A model generated the notes under the pieces. It made no database searches and had not been told where the DNA came from. It was given only the letters and a program-made list of their open reading frames with translations. Shown piece after piece: positions 10,769 through 22,540 of a DNA stretch of 64,000 nucleotides. This DNA comes from Rhizoctonia solani (Eukaryota > Basidiomycota > Agaricomycetes > Cantharellales > Ceratobasidiaceae): positions 1,612,001 to 1,676,000 of the forward strand of contig NC_057385.1 of assembly GCF_016906535.1 (NCBI RefSeq). The letters run 5' to 3'. Each line of letters begins with the position of its first letter. Within the stretch, counting starts at the first letter, position 1. The position numbers and the translations under genes are program-made.

Positions 10769-12258
10769 TTAGAAATGAACTTGAAGCGCCCTGCTCGGGT
10801 CGGACTCGATTGGGCAGTATGGGCATTTGACTCGACTTGAGGGAAGTAAGTGTTAAACCACATGGTCGAGGAAAGTCGGGAGAGAGACTCACTTGGCTGT
10901 GCCCTTGGTAAGTTTGCCCAAGCTTTCTTTCGCAACGACGTGCCCGCATTCCAGCATCATGGCCGGATTTGCCTCGGAAGCTTGTTCTCTCGATACAGGG
11001 CAGATAAAGACAGAATGGTAGCGGTGCTGAGGTAAAAGGGGAATCTCGATCTACGTATACCCAGTTGCAGCTAGATAGGCTTCAGTCAACTAGGGAACAC
11101 ATACCGGTAACTCATTTGCAGTGCTCCATCCTGTTCTCGCATCCTTTATGATCTTCCGGCCCTTTTCGATTCTGGCCAGTGCGCCCGAGCCACCGATATC
11201 GATAGCCACTTTCATAGGAACTTGTTCGCCCAGTCCTAGTCGAGCGCAGTACTCCCTGCAAATAGCGACGCGGCGTCTGGGCCCTGCACAAGATCAGCGT
11301 ACGGTGACCCAGCTAGACCTGGCGCGGCGAATAGCACCGAGGTAAGCAATCGTTGGATAGCTGGACGATGCTCCGCGTAGAGGGCCGGGAAGTATTGCTT
11401 GGAATAATTGATGGCCGTTTGGCGTGCATCCGGGTCAGTTGGGGAGAGTAGTAGAGCAAGAAATTGGGCACGGTGAAGGGCAAACTCGAGTGTCGATTGT
11501 CGTTCGGTGAGAAATTTACGGTTGGATGCGCACCAGCTTGGTGGAAAGGTTAAGAATCGGCGAGATATCACAGATGCTAAGATGGGACGTACGTGAGAGC
11601 GGGTTCAAAGTCGTTGTGCGAAAGTGCGGTGAGTATTCGGTGCATGTCTACGAATTGATTATGATTCGTTGGAGGTGTGTCCATGCATGATTCCTATACA
11701 CGACTTGGTGTTTGTGGGAGCCATGAGCAAGGGAGACATACCTCCATGAAAGTGTGGGCGACATTGAAGGAGCCTGTCCGAAATAGGTGCATTGCAATCG
11801 TCCTCTCCAGGGCTTCCATTGCATTCTCAGATGTGAACAGGGGTCCGGTGTCTGGCAGAGCTATCGAGAATTTCTAATAGGAATAAGTGATAATTACGTA
11901 CCACCAAAAGCGAGCATACCTTGTCCAGTAGTTTACCCATTCGTGCGAGGCTGGCGTAGACCTCCTTCTGTCTCTCTTCAATGTCTTTCTTTTTGTCGTC
12001 TACTGTCTTTGCTAATGCCTTGAATTCGTCCTCATTGGCAGCTGAGGTTCCGCCATCGACGATTTTCTCTCTAAGTTCATGTAGGTTTGATAGTAGTGCG
12101 TCTAGTGATTGGCTTATAGGAGGGGCAGGTGCCTTTGATTTTGCTTTCTTGCCAGTAGTTGCCCTAGCAGTTTTTCCGGTAATATCGGTTGCACTCTGGA
12201 GATGGTTCAGTTCGTTTAGGAGAGTTTCGAGGGTTTGATCACGTTCTGTCGAGGCCAT
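10769..12258 (-). CDS. RMD5: GID/CTLH E3 ubiquitin ligase RING subunit RMD5 (Gid2)
   Basis: This is a catalytic subunit of the GID/CTLH ubiquitin ligase, which degrades gluconeogenic enzymes and other substrates. From the ATG at 12258, the order is an N-terminal helical region, a LisH-like motif (ALERTIAMHLFRTGSFNVAH), a CTLH/CRA block (LEFALHRAQFLALL, then INYSKQYFPALYAEH and SPYADL), and a degenerate RING of the RMND5 type. The RING reads HSVFICPVSREQ, then MMLECGHVVAKESL, and after a last intron KCPYCPIESDP ending VHF. The RING pattern, with CPVS, CGHV and CPYC, fits RMD5 better than its partner MAEA/FYV10. One base appears missing near 11257, in SLFAREYC. It shares a 108-bp divergent promoter with the Rab GAP gene. 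Confidence 0.85.
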
Positions 12259-12366
12259 GGTCGACGAAGATGGATAAAGATGGGAGGTGTCCTGGGGCGG
12301 CTAAACCCTGATGACAAATCACGCGACTTCCATTGCCTGACCCGCAGCTTGCACCACACTTGCATC
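12259..12366. promoter_or_regulatory. Divergent promoter region between RMD5 and GYP7-like gene
   Basis: Only 108 bp separate the two start codons, so transcription of both genes must start from this interval or inside it. No clear TATA box is visible. Confidence 0.5.
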
Positions 12367-15300
12367 ATGACCGGCACACCGGGCTCTCCCCGCAGCATCG
12401 ACGACGACTTTACTCATATAGTGAGGAGCAAAGTTCCTATACTATTCAATTCTGACTTATTTGTAGACTAATTCGATGGTCTCAATCAAACCTCCGTCGC
12501 CCCCCGTCGAGACGGAAGCTGAGCGAGATGAGCAAGCGAAATATAGGTATGTTATGATTTTGTGGCTATGGCTCAACTCATATGTGCTTCTTAGACTTGT
12601 ATATTCAAAATCAAAGGTCTATGTGCACCCTACGGCCTACGCACGAGACAACATACCCGGGTTCATTAGCATCGTCAAGAGAGTATGTGGCTAACGCCTT
12701 GTCTACTGTGGCGGGCATCTCATTCCTCTGTTCTCGATCTAGGATGCCATCAGCCCAACTTATTTTCTTGCTTGGGTCCCCGAAACTCTCCTGGGCGAGC
12801 GTGGTAACGATGAGTGGTCCAAGTTCTTGCGTGTAGAGGCCGAGTATGGCTCCGGTGGACACAGCCTAGATGAAGAAGAAGGTAAGTATCATCGTATTCC
12901 ACATTGGGAAGGCCTGACGTGATACTATTTCAGATGCGGTGATCATTAAACCACCCATACCAAAGGGCGAATCCTATGCGTTTTCTATACCACTTTCCTC
13001 TATCTACAGTGCCGTAGTTCAGCTGCCAACTATTTCTTCGTGGTGTGAGTTCTCGGTTTTGTCAGTCTCACGCTCCACTTTCTTTCTCGCTTCGTCCGAT
13101 TAGTGGCTATTCCACGGTGCGTCCCATATGGTGGGACTGCGGGCAAAGGCTGAACTTCGACTCATTCCCATGGACCCGCAGGCAGCTTTACTAACCATTC
13201 CCCTTTCAGACGGGTCCATGACCTTTAATCTGACTTCTGGAGCTACACTTCAGACCATCTATTTCCACGACGAGGAATCCCGGTCTATCAGCCAACTCAC
13301 ACCCAAGAACCGTGCAGCTAGTGGCATCGCCAGCTGGGGCGGCGAAGGTAAATTACTTCTTTGTTCCTCTAAATTAATTATTAAAAGCTAGTTTTCAGAT
13401 TTGCTTCAGCGTCTCAAATCTTACTGCCATATATTGAAATCATCTTTGCAGCCCAATTTGTTCCTCGTAAGTGAGGGAACGTATGACGGACTTGATCACT
13501 CTAACATTGCTGTAGTTTGACCCATCTAAACCCGACATAGAGGCTCACACAATGGTTTTATTTGATGACGATGCTGCAGACCTCATCATGGCTCAATCAA
13601 CAGACTCGCCTATTCCTCATCATCGACGTCCTAATCGTCCATCTCGTTCCTCGGGCTCGTCAAGTGGCTCTGTTCCCTCTCCACGGCTTACACCAAATGG
13701 CTCGCCAGCCCCCTTCCCAAATCCACGGTATTCTACCCGTACTTCTGTGTTACACGAGACCTTGCCCGTATATCCCCCAACTAGCTTTGCTCCCCTCACC
13801 TCTCCTTCGCGCAACTCACTCCTTCAATCATTTTCTCAGTTGACCCGAGCAACTCGACACGCAGCTCAGCAAATCCTTTCCCACCCACTTGCTCAGCCTA
13901 TTGTTCCACATCTACCATCTCCAATGCAGAGTTTTGTCAATGCGAGTGGCGAATGGGCTGGGTTACTCGAGAAAGGCGGGATGGGAGAATTCGAGTCTGC
14001 AAGAGTATATTTGGCGAGGTGGGCTAGAGTTGTTGCTGAGGAAGGTGAACGAGCTAGGAGAAGAGAAGTGAGGGTCGTGGGGGGTTCAGGAAATGAGAGA
14101 GAAGAAGGGGAACTAGGAGTGTTTGAGCTACTTGCGGTGAGTTTGACCAGACAATTTCTATAAGCTGCGGCCTAATGGAACAAACAGAAATCGGCCAATT
14201 TACCCACGCCTAAATCGACGAGGAATCCCAAGAACGCAATTGACAAAGATACATGGCTAGGGTGGTTCGACGAGACAGGGAGACCGACAATCTCGGAGGA
14301 AGACATGCGCAAGGAGGTGTTTAGACGGGTAGGTTCTTTGGCTGACTATTTTCAGCCGTAATTGACTAGTTTGCAGGGCTTTTCAACGTTAGAGGCACGA
14401 AGATTGGCATGGCCGAGTGTATTAAATGTCCTGCCATGGGACACGGATCAACAAACTAGAGAGAATATGTGGGCTGAGAAAAAGTGGGTTGATATATGCG
14501 TATGATAGACGAGGATTTACTGATTTGGTTACAGAGCTTTATATGAGGAAATCAAAGGTCAATGGTTTGAGGTTGAAGAGGTTTTAAAGCGCCCTGAGGT
14601 GGCGGAAGAGAGGCATCGAGTGGATGTGGATGTGAGACGTACAGACCGCACACAGCCCTTGTTTGCACTTCCAAGCGACCAAGCAGCAAATGAGAACGCT
14701 GCGCAAGCCGCAGCAACGAGCATGTGGACCGCCTAGGGTTATCTTGCTGACCTACAACTTTTACGAGAAGGAACTTGGTGAGTTGAACATTTTTGTTATG
14801 GTTTGACGGGATAATTTACATCGAATATAGGCTATGTCCAAGGCATGTCCGATCTGTGTGCTCCTATCTATGTCGTGTGTGGTGCAGACGAGGTCAAGAC
14901 ATTTTGGTGCTTCGTGGAGGTTATGGAACACATGGTACGTCCCGGAGAACTTTGCAGGGCTATTCTAATTAATGTCGTAGAAACAAAACTTCCTGCGAGA
15001 CCAAAGTGGAATGAAGAAGCAGCTCTTGACTCTACAGCAGCTCCTTGCTATTATGGACCCCGAATTATACAGGCACTTGGAAAGGGCCGACGCTTTGAAC
15101 CTGTTCTTCTGCTTCAGGTCAGCTTTTCAATCACTAACCCTGGTTCCATGACCTCACCAATGCTACAGATGGGTCTGATCGCATTTAAGCGTGAATTCCC
15201 GTTTGACGATGTAATGAGGCTCTGGGAAATTCTCTGGACAAACTACTATACCAACCAATTTGTGTTATTTGTTGCTTTGGCTGTGTTAGAATCACACAGG

Positions 15301-15726
15301 GATGTGATTATGCGGTATTTGGTTGAGGTATGTGCTCATGACTTTAGAGTGAATCCGCCCTAACTCTGGCCTTTCTGTAGTTTGATGAGATACTCAAATA
15401 TTGTAATGATCTGAGTATGACGATTGAGCTCGATTCAACTCTCGCCCAAGCGGAGGTGTTATTCCTGTCCTTCCAACAGAGTAAGCATGTATAATTGTTC
15501 TTGTAAGGGCTTTACTAATGCTTTACTAGTCGTTTCTGATATTGACCGCCGTCAAGCCGAACAGAGTCTATCGTCGTCTCCTGAAGGGCTACGACGTAGG
15601 CGTGGGGACAGTAGACCTGGCTCCCCTATTAGTCTTCCTGCTGGAGCGAGCGAAGAAGACAGGACCCGGGCTGCGTTGAGTATGTCGCTTATAAGCGACA
15701 ATTTGAGGGAGCTTTTGAAGAGGTAG
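12367..15726 (+). CDS. GYP7: GYP7/TBC1D15-type Rab GTPase-activating protein
   Basis: This is a GTPase-activating protein for Ypt7/Rab7-class GTPases acting in vacuole and endosome traffic. Start at 12367 (MTGTPGSPRSIDDDF). An N-terminal Rab-binding-type domain carries VYSKSKVYVHPT, YFLAWVPETLLG and IPLSSIYSAVVQLPTISSW. After a Ser/Pro-rich linker, the TBC domain shows WLGWFDETGR, the arginine-finger region VDVDVRRTDRTQPLF and the glutamine finger in ELGYVQGMSDLCAP. It continues with FKREFPFDDVMRLWEILWTN and ends RELLKR at 15726. About ten short introns. The frame needs single bases restored near 14710 (PSNEHV-like block), 14737 (LGVILLTYNFYEKEL) and 15175 (FRWVLIAFKREF). All three fall inside the most conserved domain, so sequence error is a likely cause. 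Confidence 0.87.
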
Positions 15727-15848
15727 ATAACTTGTGGCGAATGCATACATACACGATGGACTGCGATTGACTTTGTATATTATCTGTACTTGACACCCAA
15801 CACGCTTGGAAGATTATGTCTAATTCCTATGTCTTAAGGCCATTGAAA

Positions 15849-17017
15849 TTAATTAGTTGCAAGCACACAAGCCACGCTACCTAATTGTCGGCGGATATCG
15901 TGGTAGTCGACGTCATGCGCTAGTGCCAAGTCAGAAAGATAGTTAAATATCTCGAGTGGCATTGGACTAACTGTCTTCAACTTCCCCCCATCGCTGCGTC
16001 TGGCTCACAACTTCGACATGTGCCGCCTGGGAAGCTTGCTCCACATCAATTCGGCCTTTAACGAGGCCAAGCGCGATAATAAACGATTTGGTGGTCAATA
16101 CTGCTCTCTCGAATGCTGTTGGAACAATCCAAGCTCAGACTTTGAAAAACGAATAATCGACCTTAATGCACCTACCGGCCATCTCCCATTGATTCAATTT
16201 GTTGATTTCCTTCATCAGGAAGTTTTTGGACTCTTTTGGCTGCGAATTGCCAAGAAGTGAGTCAAAAATATTGATTTTGATGTCGTATGCGGATTCAGCC
16301 CATTTGATGAGTGGAACCCAATGCTCCTCTTGAAGTTGAACGAGAGCAGGCGGGTGAGCCTCATGGAAACTAGGTTGGGATGAACGGTCGTTCTTTTGAA
16401 ATGGGGTGGCACAGACTAGAGGTCTTACCATAGAGTGTCTGTATCAAAGTATTTAATCAATCCTGCTACAAGATCAAATCGCGCGCCTTCATCTTGTAAT
16501 CCGTCTATAGCACGAGAAGCAATGGACGTCTAGTGATGGTTAGCTTGGAACCTCAAAACTTGTATATTCTTACCATGGGTAGTGCATGTGGCTTTATGAG
16601 CTTTTCCTGATTTTCCCATTCTATGGCAATCAAGGTTGCAAGCAGGCGTCGTGAACTAGGAACTTCTAGTTAGCACCCTCGGGAGTGCGCAGGGCTCTTT
16701 TATCCAGTGTAACCGTTAAGAGGCCTGTGGTAACGCTGATCTACGTTTTAATAAATACAACATGATATGCACTCACCATGATTCTCAGCAACATCCACCT
16801 TCTTCCAAAATCTTTTGAGTGTAACATTGGCACCTGACATCCACATTAATTTCTTCCAATACCCAACGAATAACGACCCATACGTTGTTCCTCAGCAGGT
16901 TTCGGATCAATTCCGACACAGTTCCATTAGCCCTTGCTGTGCTATGAATCACTCTCGATACAAAACTTGTACGTGCAATTGAAGCGCACAGACAGAATTG
17001 CCCACGTTGCGAAACAT
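15849..17017 (-). CDS. ATP12: Mitochondrial F1-ATPase assembly factor ATP12
   Basis: This is a matrix chaperone that binds the F1 alpha subunit during ATP synthase assembly. ATG at 17017 begins an Arg/Ser-rich presequence (MFRNVGNSVCA, later FVSRVIHSTARANG). Conserved blocks follow in order: NVTLKRFWKKVDVAENH, VTLDKRALRTPEG, RRLLATLIAIEWENQEKLI, IASRAIDGL, then IKWAESAYDIKINIFDSLLG, LNQWEMA and, near the stop, VEDTHDVDYHDIRRQLGS. The stop is at 15849. Single bases look missing near 16980, 16911 and 16670; adding one back at each gives the family sequence. It is divergent from MSH3 and ends 122 bp from the GYP7 stop. Confidence 0.88.
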
Positions 17018-17689
17018 TTCTTTAGAGGTAATTGAAGATCAGTAAGTAATACCTAGCGCCGTAGAACCGTGGACTAGAGCGCTTGACCCGAATCCGCCGA
17101 GATCGCATATAGCTATGGCCTGCCCGTTCTAGGGCTATCGTGCATTCCCGAATATCTCAGTACAACCTTAAAATGACTCAGACATAAGATCATTTAAGCC
17201 GTCGCCGGGTTCTAAGCTTTATTTTAGGAGTCAGCCATAGGTGAAAACCAAATGTGCCTGACAGTAAGTAAGGATAATACATTGTATTCTTCGTAATTGT
17301 GGCAAGCCATCAGATTCAAGTGAACCAAGTGCCGGCAACGCATCAAAGATAATCTACTCAAAGAGAGTTCTGGCGCCTGAAGGCAGTATTTTTCGTGTGG
17401 ACACGACAAAAATCTAGAGGGACTTGGTCTGAAATATCAATCTTTTGAGGAGAGCCACTGTAACACCTTTCCCAGGCTCATAAACCGGGTTCCCAAGCGT
17501 GATATCCTACCAGGGTCCCTGTAAGTCACACGAGATTATGTTTGTATCTGTATATCTTGTGTGGAATCTTTGCGCCACTTTGTGTTTGTGGTGGAAATGT
17601 GGCGCTAGCTTCGACCGTTCGGCGCGTCTTCGTTGGTAATTGTGACGCTCACCGCGCGCGAGGTTCATCGCCTCCTACCAAACTCAGCC
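17018..17689. other. Divergent intergenic region ATP12/MSH3
   Basis: These 672 bp contain the upstream regions of both genes. The short minus-strand frame at 17409-17224 has no recognisable content. A GC-rich stretch around 17050-17110 has an imperfect hairpin but no tRNA cloverleaf that I can fold. Confidence 0.5.
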
Positions 17690-20600
17690 ATGGCATCTGG
17701 GCAGCGAGTTTTGTCTTCATACTTCTCACAATCCAAGAAAACACCGTCGGTTACGCCCAAGGCCTCTAGCTCTGGTTTATCTACCGGAAAGCCCATTGAC
17801 TTAACTCTGAGCGACTCCGAACCTGAAACCCAGGAGCCGCCATCAAAGAAAGCTCGTGTTCGGAATGAAGAATCCACCCAGGATGCTCTTGCTTCTTCTT
17901 CTTCTTCGCCTCCTCCTGCGGACTCTTTGTTTTCTTCGACTATGAGCGAGAAATGGAGTTTCACGCCCATCACCGGTGGACTATCAAAAACAAAGTCTAA
18001 TACCACGAAGGGCAGTGTGGATATTCAGCTACAAGCGTTTAGAAAGAAGATGGGTGGAGACGTGCCCAAAATGTCAAAGAAAACACAAGGGAAGAAACGC
18101 CGAAGAGAGTCAACGGAGCCGGTTAGTGACGAGAATGTGGTTCAAGAGTCAGAGAGTGCCCACGACGAGGAAGAATACAGCGAGAAATCGGATGAGGAAG
18201 AGGTTGCAGAGATATCAAGTAGCTTGTCCAAGTTTACCAATACAAAGCGGGCCAAGGCAACACCCACCTCTAAAACCGAAGCCCCAACTAACAAGGTCAC
18301 TACAAGTACGGCCGGAAAAGGGAAGGGCCGGAAAAAAGCTGATGAGATCGGACCGGCTGGGTTGAAGTATACACCACTGGAAAAACAGGCGAGCACACCG
18401 TTTAGAGGTTCCACGAGCCTTATAATGATAATTAAGGTTCCATGTGCAGATTCTTGCGTTGAAGAAACAACATGAGGACGCAATCCTGTTATTTGAAGTT
18501 GGTTATAAGTTCCGGTAAGGTTTCCTATCGATTTGGTACAATTGTCATGAGCTAATGGTTGAAGAAAGATTTTTTGGAGAGGATGCACGTGTACGTTGCG
18601 CAACCAGGCCCTTTTTATCATGTTTTCACTCCATAACTAGGTTGCTTCGAGAGAACTGGGTATCGCTTGTTTTATGGACAAAAACTTCTTGACTGCTTCA
18701 ATCCCGGTACACCGGAGAGATGTGCATGTCAAAAAGTAAGTTCAAATTTGGAGGCGTGCGCTTTAGTTGACGTCTCTACAGGCTAATTTCGCAGGGCTAT
18801 AAGGCAGGTTACATAGCTTGCATCGTATTTCCTACAATACATGAACTCACTATTTGAACAGGTTGGTATTATAGGTCAAATGGAAACGGCAGCCTTGAAA
18901 AAAGCAGGGGATAACCGCAGTGCTCCATTCGATCGTCAATTAACTCATTTGTATACAGCCGCTACGTGAGGCTCTGCGTTCCTCTTATTGACTGTATTCT
19001 AATTTCCACTTAGATTTGTTGACGAGATTGGATCAACGGACAACGACGACGTATTTGCTGGCGGAGCCGCGCCACCCATTGCTTGCATAGTCGAGGAACT
19101 CCGAGGCGGGATGGGAGCCGATGATTTGGTACACTTCTCATTTGTCGCGGTTACTCCGGCTACCGGCGATATTGTATACGATACATTTGATGGTACGAGC
19201 GGTTTATGGAACGCAAGGCGTAGCTGAACGACTTTTAGATACATATATGCGCTCTGAGATCGAGGTAGAGCCAATAATTACTAAAATGATTTGGCTAGGC
19301 TAACGTTCGCTAAGACCAGGATGGCTCACATCAGGCCCCTAGAGTTATTGCTTCCTGAAAAAAAATTGACAAAGCCTACTGAAAAAATGTTGGCACATAT
19401 AGGGAACCAAGGATCTCGAATCCGAGTTGAGCGATACCAGGATCAAATGTCTTACACCGAGGCATTTGAACTAGTCTCTGCTTTTTATCGGAAGCATGGC
19501 GACGACTCGCCAGAGAATGCATCTGAGGGATTCAAGAGCGGGAAATTAATGGGATGTATGTAGATTTTCCCAAAAACGTAGTCATTTTCTCCGGTTTATC
19601 TACCACATCTCACTGACGAGTTGATTGCGTATACAGGTTGTGATTGCATTGGCACGTTTAATGAAACACCTCGAATCATTTCAACTGTCGGAGGTATTCT
19701 TGAAGACCGAATTTTTCACGTCCTTTATGAATCGATCACACATGCTTGTATCTGGCAATTCTTTACATAACTTAGAAGTGAGTTTATCATCGCTTTATAA
19801 TGGGTCTATTGATCGACATGTCTTAAACACAGATATTCCGAAATCAAACAGACTTCACAGAGACGGGTTCACTTGTCTGGGTGCTGAACAAAACGAAGAC
19901 CAAGTTTGGCTCCCGTATGTTAAGGTCTTGGATTGGGCGTCCTTTGGTAGACAAAGAGTATGTCACAAGTCCATTCGACTTGTTGATCAAACCATTGATT
20001 GACAAGAGCAGTATCCTTCAAGGGCGCGTGGATGCTGTAGAAGAGATTTTAAACACCAAGGAACTCAAGATAGAACGCTTGCAATTACTACTGAAGGGAC
20101 TTCCAGATCTTGTGAAAGGTAAATTCTGCATCTTAGATGGCAGATGGTTGTCTCAAGCAGGGCCCAACAGGACTCTGCCGTGTTCAGTACAAGAAAGCGA
20201 CGCCACCAGAGCTCGCTACAATGCTCACCGCCTGGCAGCGTATTGCCACTGTACTCGACCCGATCGCTGCACCAGAAGACGCTGGCTTCAAATCCGAGCT
20301 CTTAAACGGTATTGCTTATTCACTCCCGACTTTGAGGGAACCTCTGGCTACGATTATGCGTGAAATCAATCTTCCTCAGGCTCGAGACAACAACAAGGCG
20401 GACCTGTGGGTTGATTCTGAGAAGTATCCAGGTAAGTAAGGTGTTTAAGTTATATCGTAGAGTTGTTGATACAATTGGGACAGGGATCGAGGAGGCTAAA
20501 TTTGGGATTCTTTCAGTCGAGTGAGTTAGTAACACCGTTCTGATTGTTCTAACGAGATGTTAGGAGTGAACTCGAAGACCACCTCCAAGAGAGTGAGTCG

Positions 20601-22432
20601 ACCATGATTTTTTTTTAATATAGTCCATTTACGTGGCCTTGAACAGTCAGGCAAATTTTGAAGAAACCCAATGCACAATACATTTCGGTATCTGGAATTG
20701 ATGTATGTCGTGCTCCAATGTCTATGACACTGCGACTAATCTTGTACTTCTTAGTTCTTGATAGAGGTACGCTGACTGGTAGAAGCATTTAATTTCAGAC
20801 AGTTGATTTTCATTCGATTTAGGTACGGAATGGGGATACCAAGAAAGTGCCTGTCTCCTGGCAGCGAATCAACTCGACCAAAGCTGTCACAAGGTTTCAT
20901 ACACCTCAAGTCAAAGCAAAGCTACACGAACGCGAGTTTTTAAGGAAACATTGGCATCAGAAGCAAATAAGGTAATCTAATTCGAGTATATGCATCATAC
21001 TACCTCACTGAGCAGCTGTGCAGGCGTTTAATCACTTTTTAGGAGAAGTTGCGGAACACTATAGCATCCTGCGCAATGTGACGATGAAACTCGCAATTCT
21101 AGGTAGGGTTTCTTTCCTGAAACTCCTAACTCAGCTTAGCATAGCTATACAGATTGTTTATCGGCCTTGGCGATAGTTGCGCAGCAGCCCGGATATGTTA
21201 AACCACAATTCTTCGACGATGACAGGCTAGATGTAGATGGTGGGCGGCATCCTATGGTTGAAGCACTCCGTGTAGATCCTTTCGTGCCTATTTCTTGTGC
21301 GCTGGGAGGCGGTGAGCCAACGACAAAATAATTACCGGACCAAATATGGGTGGCAAGAGGTAAGCGGCTAGTGTCATGGTCGTACTAAAGCTCAGTTTGT
21401 TTTCTATAGCTCCTGTGTCCGTACAATGGCACTGGTAGCAAGTAAGTATATCAGTCATTTCCGGTCATTCGTCATTTTAACTCTGCTACCATAGTACTCG
21501 CACAGATTGGGAGCTATGTACCTTGCCGTAGCGCAAAAATTGGGATGCTTGATGGCATAGCTACTCGTATGGGAGCGTCTGATGAAATCACTCGTGGACG
21601 GTCCACTTTTATGGTGCTCCCATTAAGATCTTCAACCGAGTTTCATTTAGCTAACCATCGTGCAGGTTGAAGTTAGCGAAACGGCTGAAATTATCAAGAC
21701 TGTGACCCCTAGAACGCTGGTGATCCTCGATGAGCGTGCGTTGCGTCCATAATTACTTCATACTTACCCGACAATTGACGAGTACTTATATCTATAGTTG
21801 GCAGAGGGACCTCGACCTTCGACGGGGTAGGTTCACTGGACTCTAATTTCAATCAAGGCTCACTTCTCTATTTAGATGGCAATTGCCCATGCTGTAATGC
21901 AGCATTTAATAGAGAAAGCCAAATGCAAACATTGTTCATCACCCATTACCCTATGATTGCGCTAGACCTTGAACAACGAGTAAGTGTAGCCACCCATCCC
22001 TCCAAACCCGAATACGCTAAACCCCCAATAACAGTATGAGATGTATCCTGTCACATATGGGCTACGTCGAACAACAGCTGCCCTCTGGAGAATCTACTAT
22101 CAGTTTCACTTACAAGCTCAGCCCCGGTATGGCACGAAGCTCGTTTGGAATTGAGTGCGGTCGATTAGCGCACATGCCTGAAGAGGTACTGCAAGCTGCG
22201 AAGCGACATGCGACCCGGATGCAGGAGATTATGGAGGCTAGGAGGGTAGCAAACAGGTTCGTTTATTTTTGACTCTGTTATAGGCTGAAACTGAACACTT
22301 GATAGGCCTCGCAAGATAGCTGGATTGATTAAGAACTGTTTGACGATTGACGGAAGAGATGCAGATTCACTTGCCAGGGCCCTCAAGGATTTGACCGTGT
22401 TCCACAAGTTATCCGGAAGCACAGGGATCTGA
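17690..22432 (+). CDS. MSH3: DNA mismatch repair protein MSH3
   Basis: This is the MutS-beta subunit, which with MSH2 recognises insertion/deletion loops. Start at 17690. A PCNA-binding PIP box, QRVLSSYF, sits at residues 5-12, followed by an acidic/basic linker. The mismatch-binding domain begins [33 protein letters not shown], then the connector [13 protein letters not shown] and lever helices. The ATPase has GPNMGGKS (Walker A, about 21340), [19 protein letters not shown] + [10 protein letters not shown] (Walker B, split by an intron) and FITHYPMI. It ends [12 protein letters not shown]. The MSH3-type N-terminus and PIP box separate it from MSH6. One base is missing near 21316, just before Walker A, and one near 22050. 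Two introns (18389-18449 and 18804-18861) appear to use GC donors. Confidence 0.92.
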
Positions 22433-22540
22433 TCTTAATGCTTTCAACCTACAGGCGTGGATTGCCTTTGCTAAGCTATCCTAATTCTACGAGTATATAG
22501 TCCTTAAACACCAGTAATAATACACGGCGGATACAAACGA

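Noticed and set aside
14700..15200. Programmed frameshifting in the GYP7-like gene
   Set aside because: Three missing bases lie in the conserved TBC domain with no slippery site or pseudoknot evident, and similar losses occur in unrelated genes, so error or decay is simpler.
17050..17115. Possible tRNA in the ATP12-MSH3 gap
   Set aside because: There is a short GC-rich hairpin, but no T-arm consensus with matching acceptor and anticodon stems.
17690..22432. Assignment as MSH6 rather than MSH3
   Set aside because: The N-terminal YTPLEKQ and [19 protein letters not shown] blocks and overall length fit MSH3, and no PWWP-type or MSH6 FYE context is seen.
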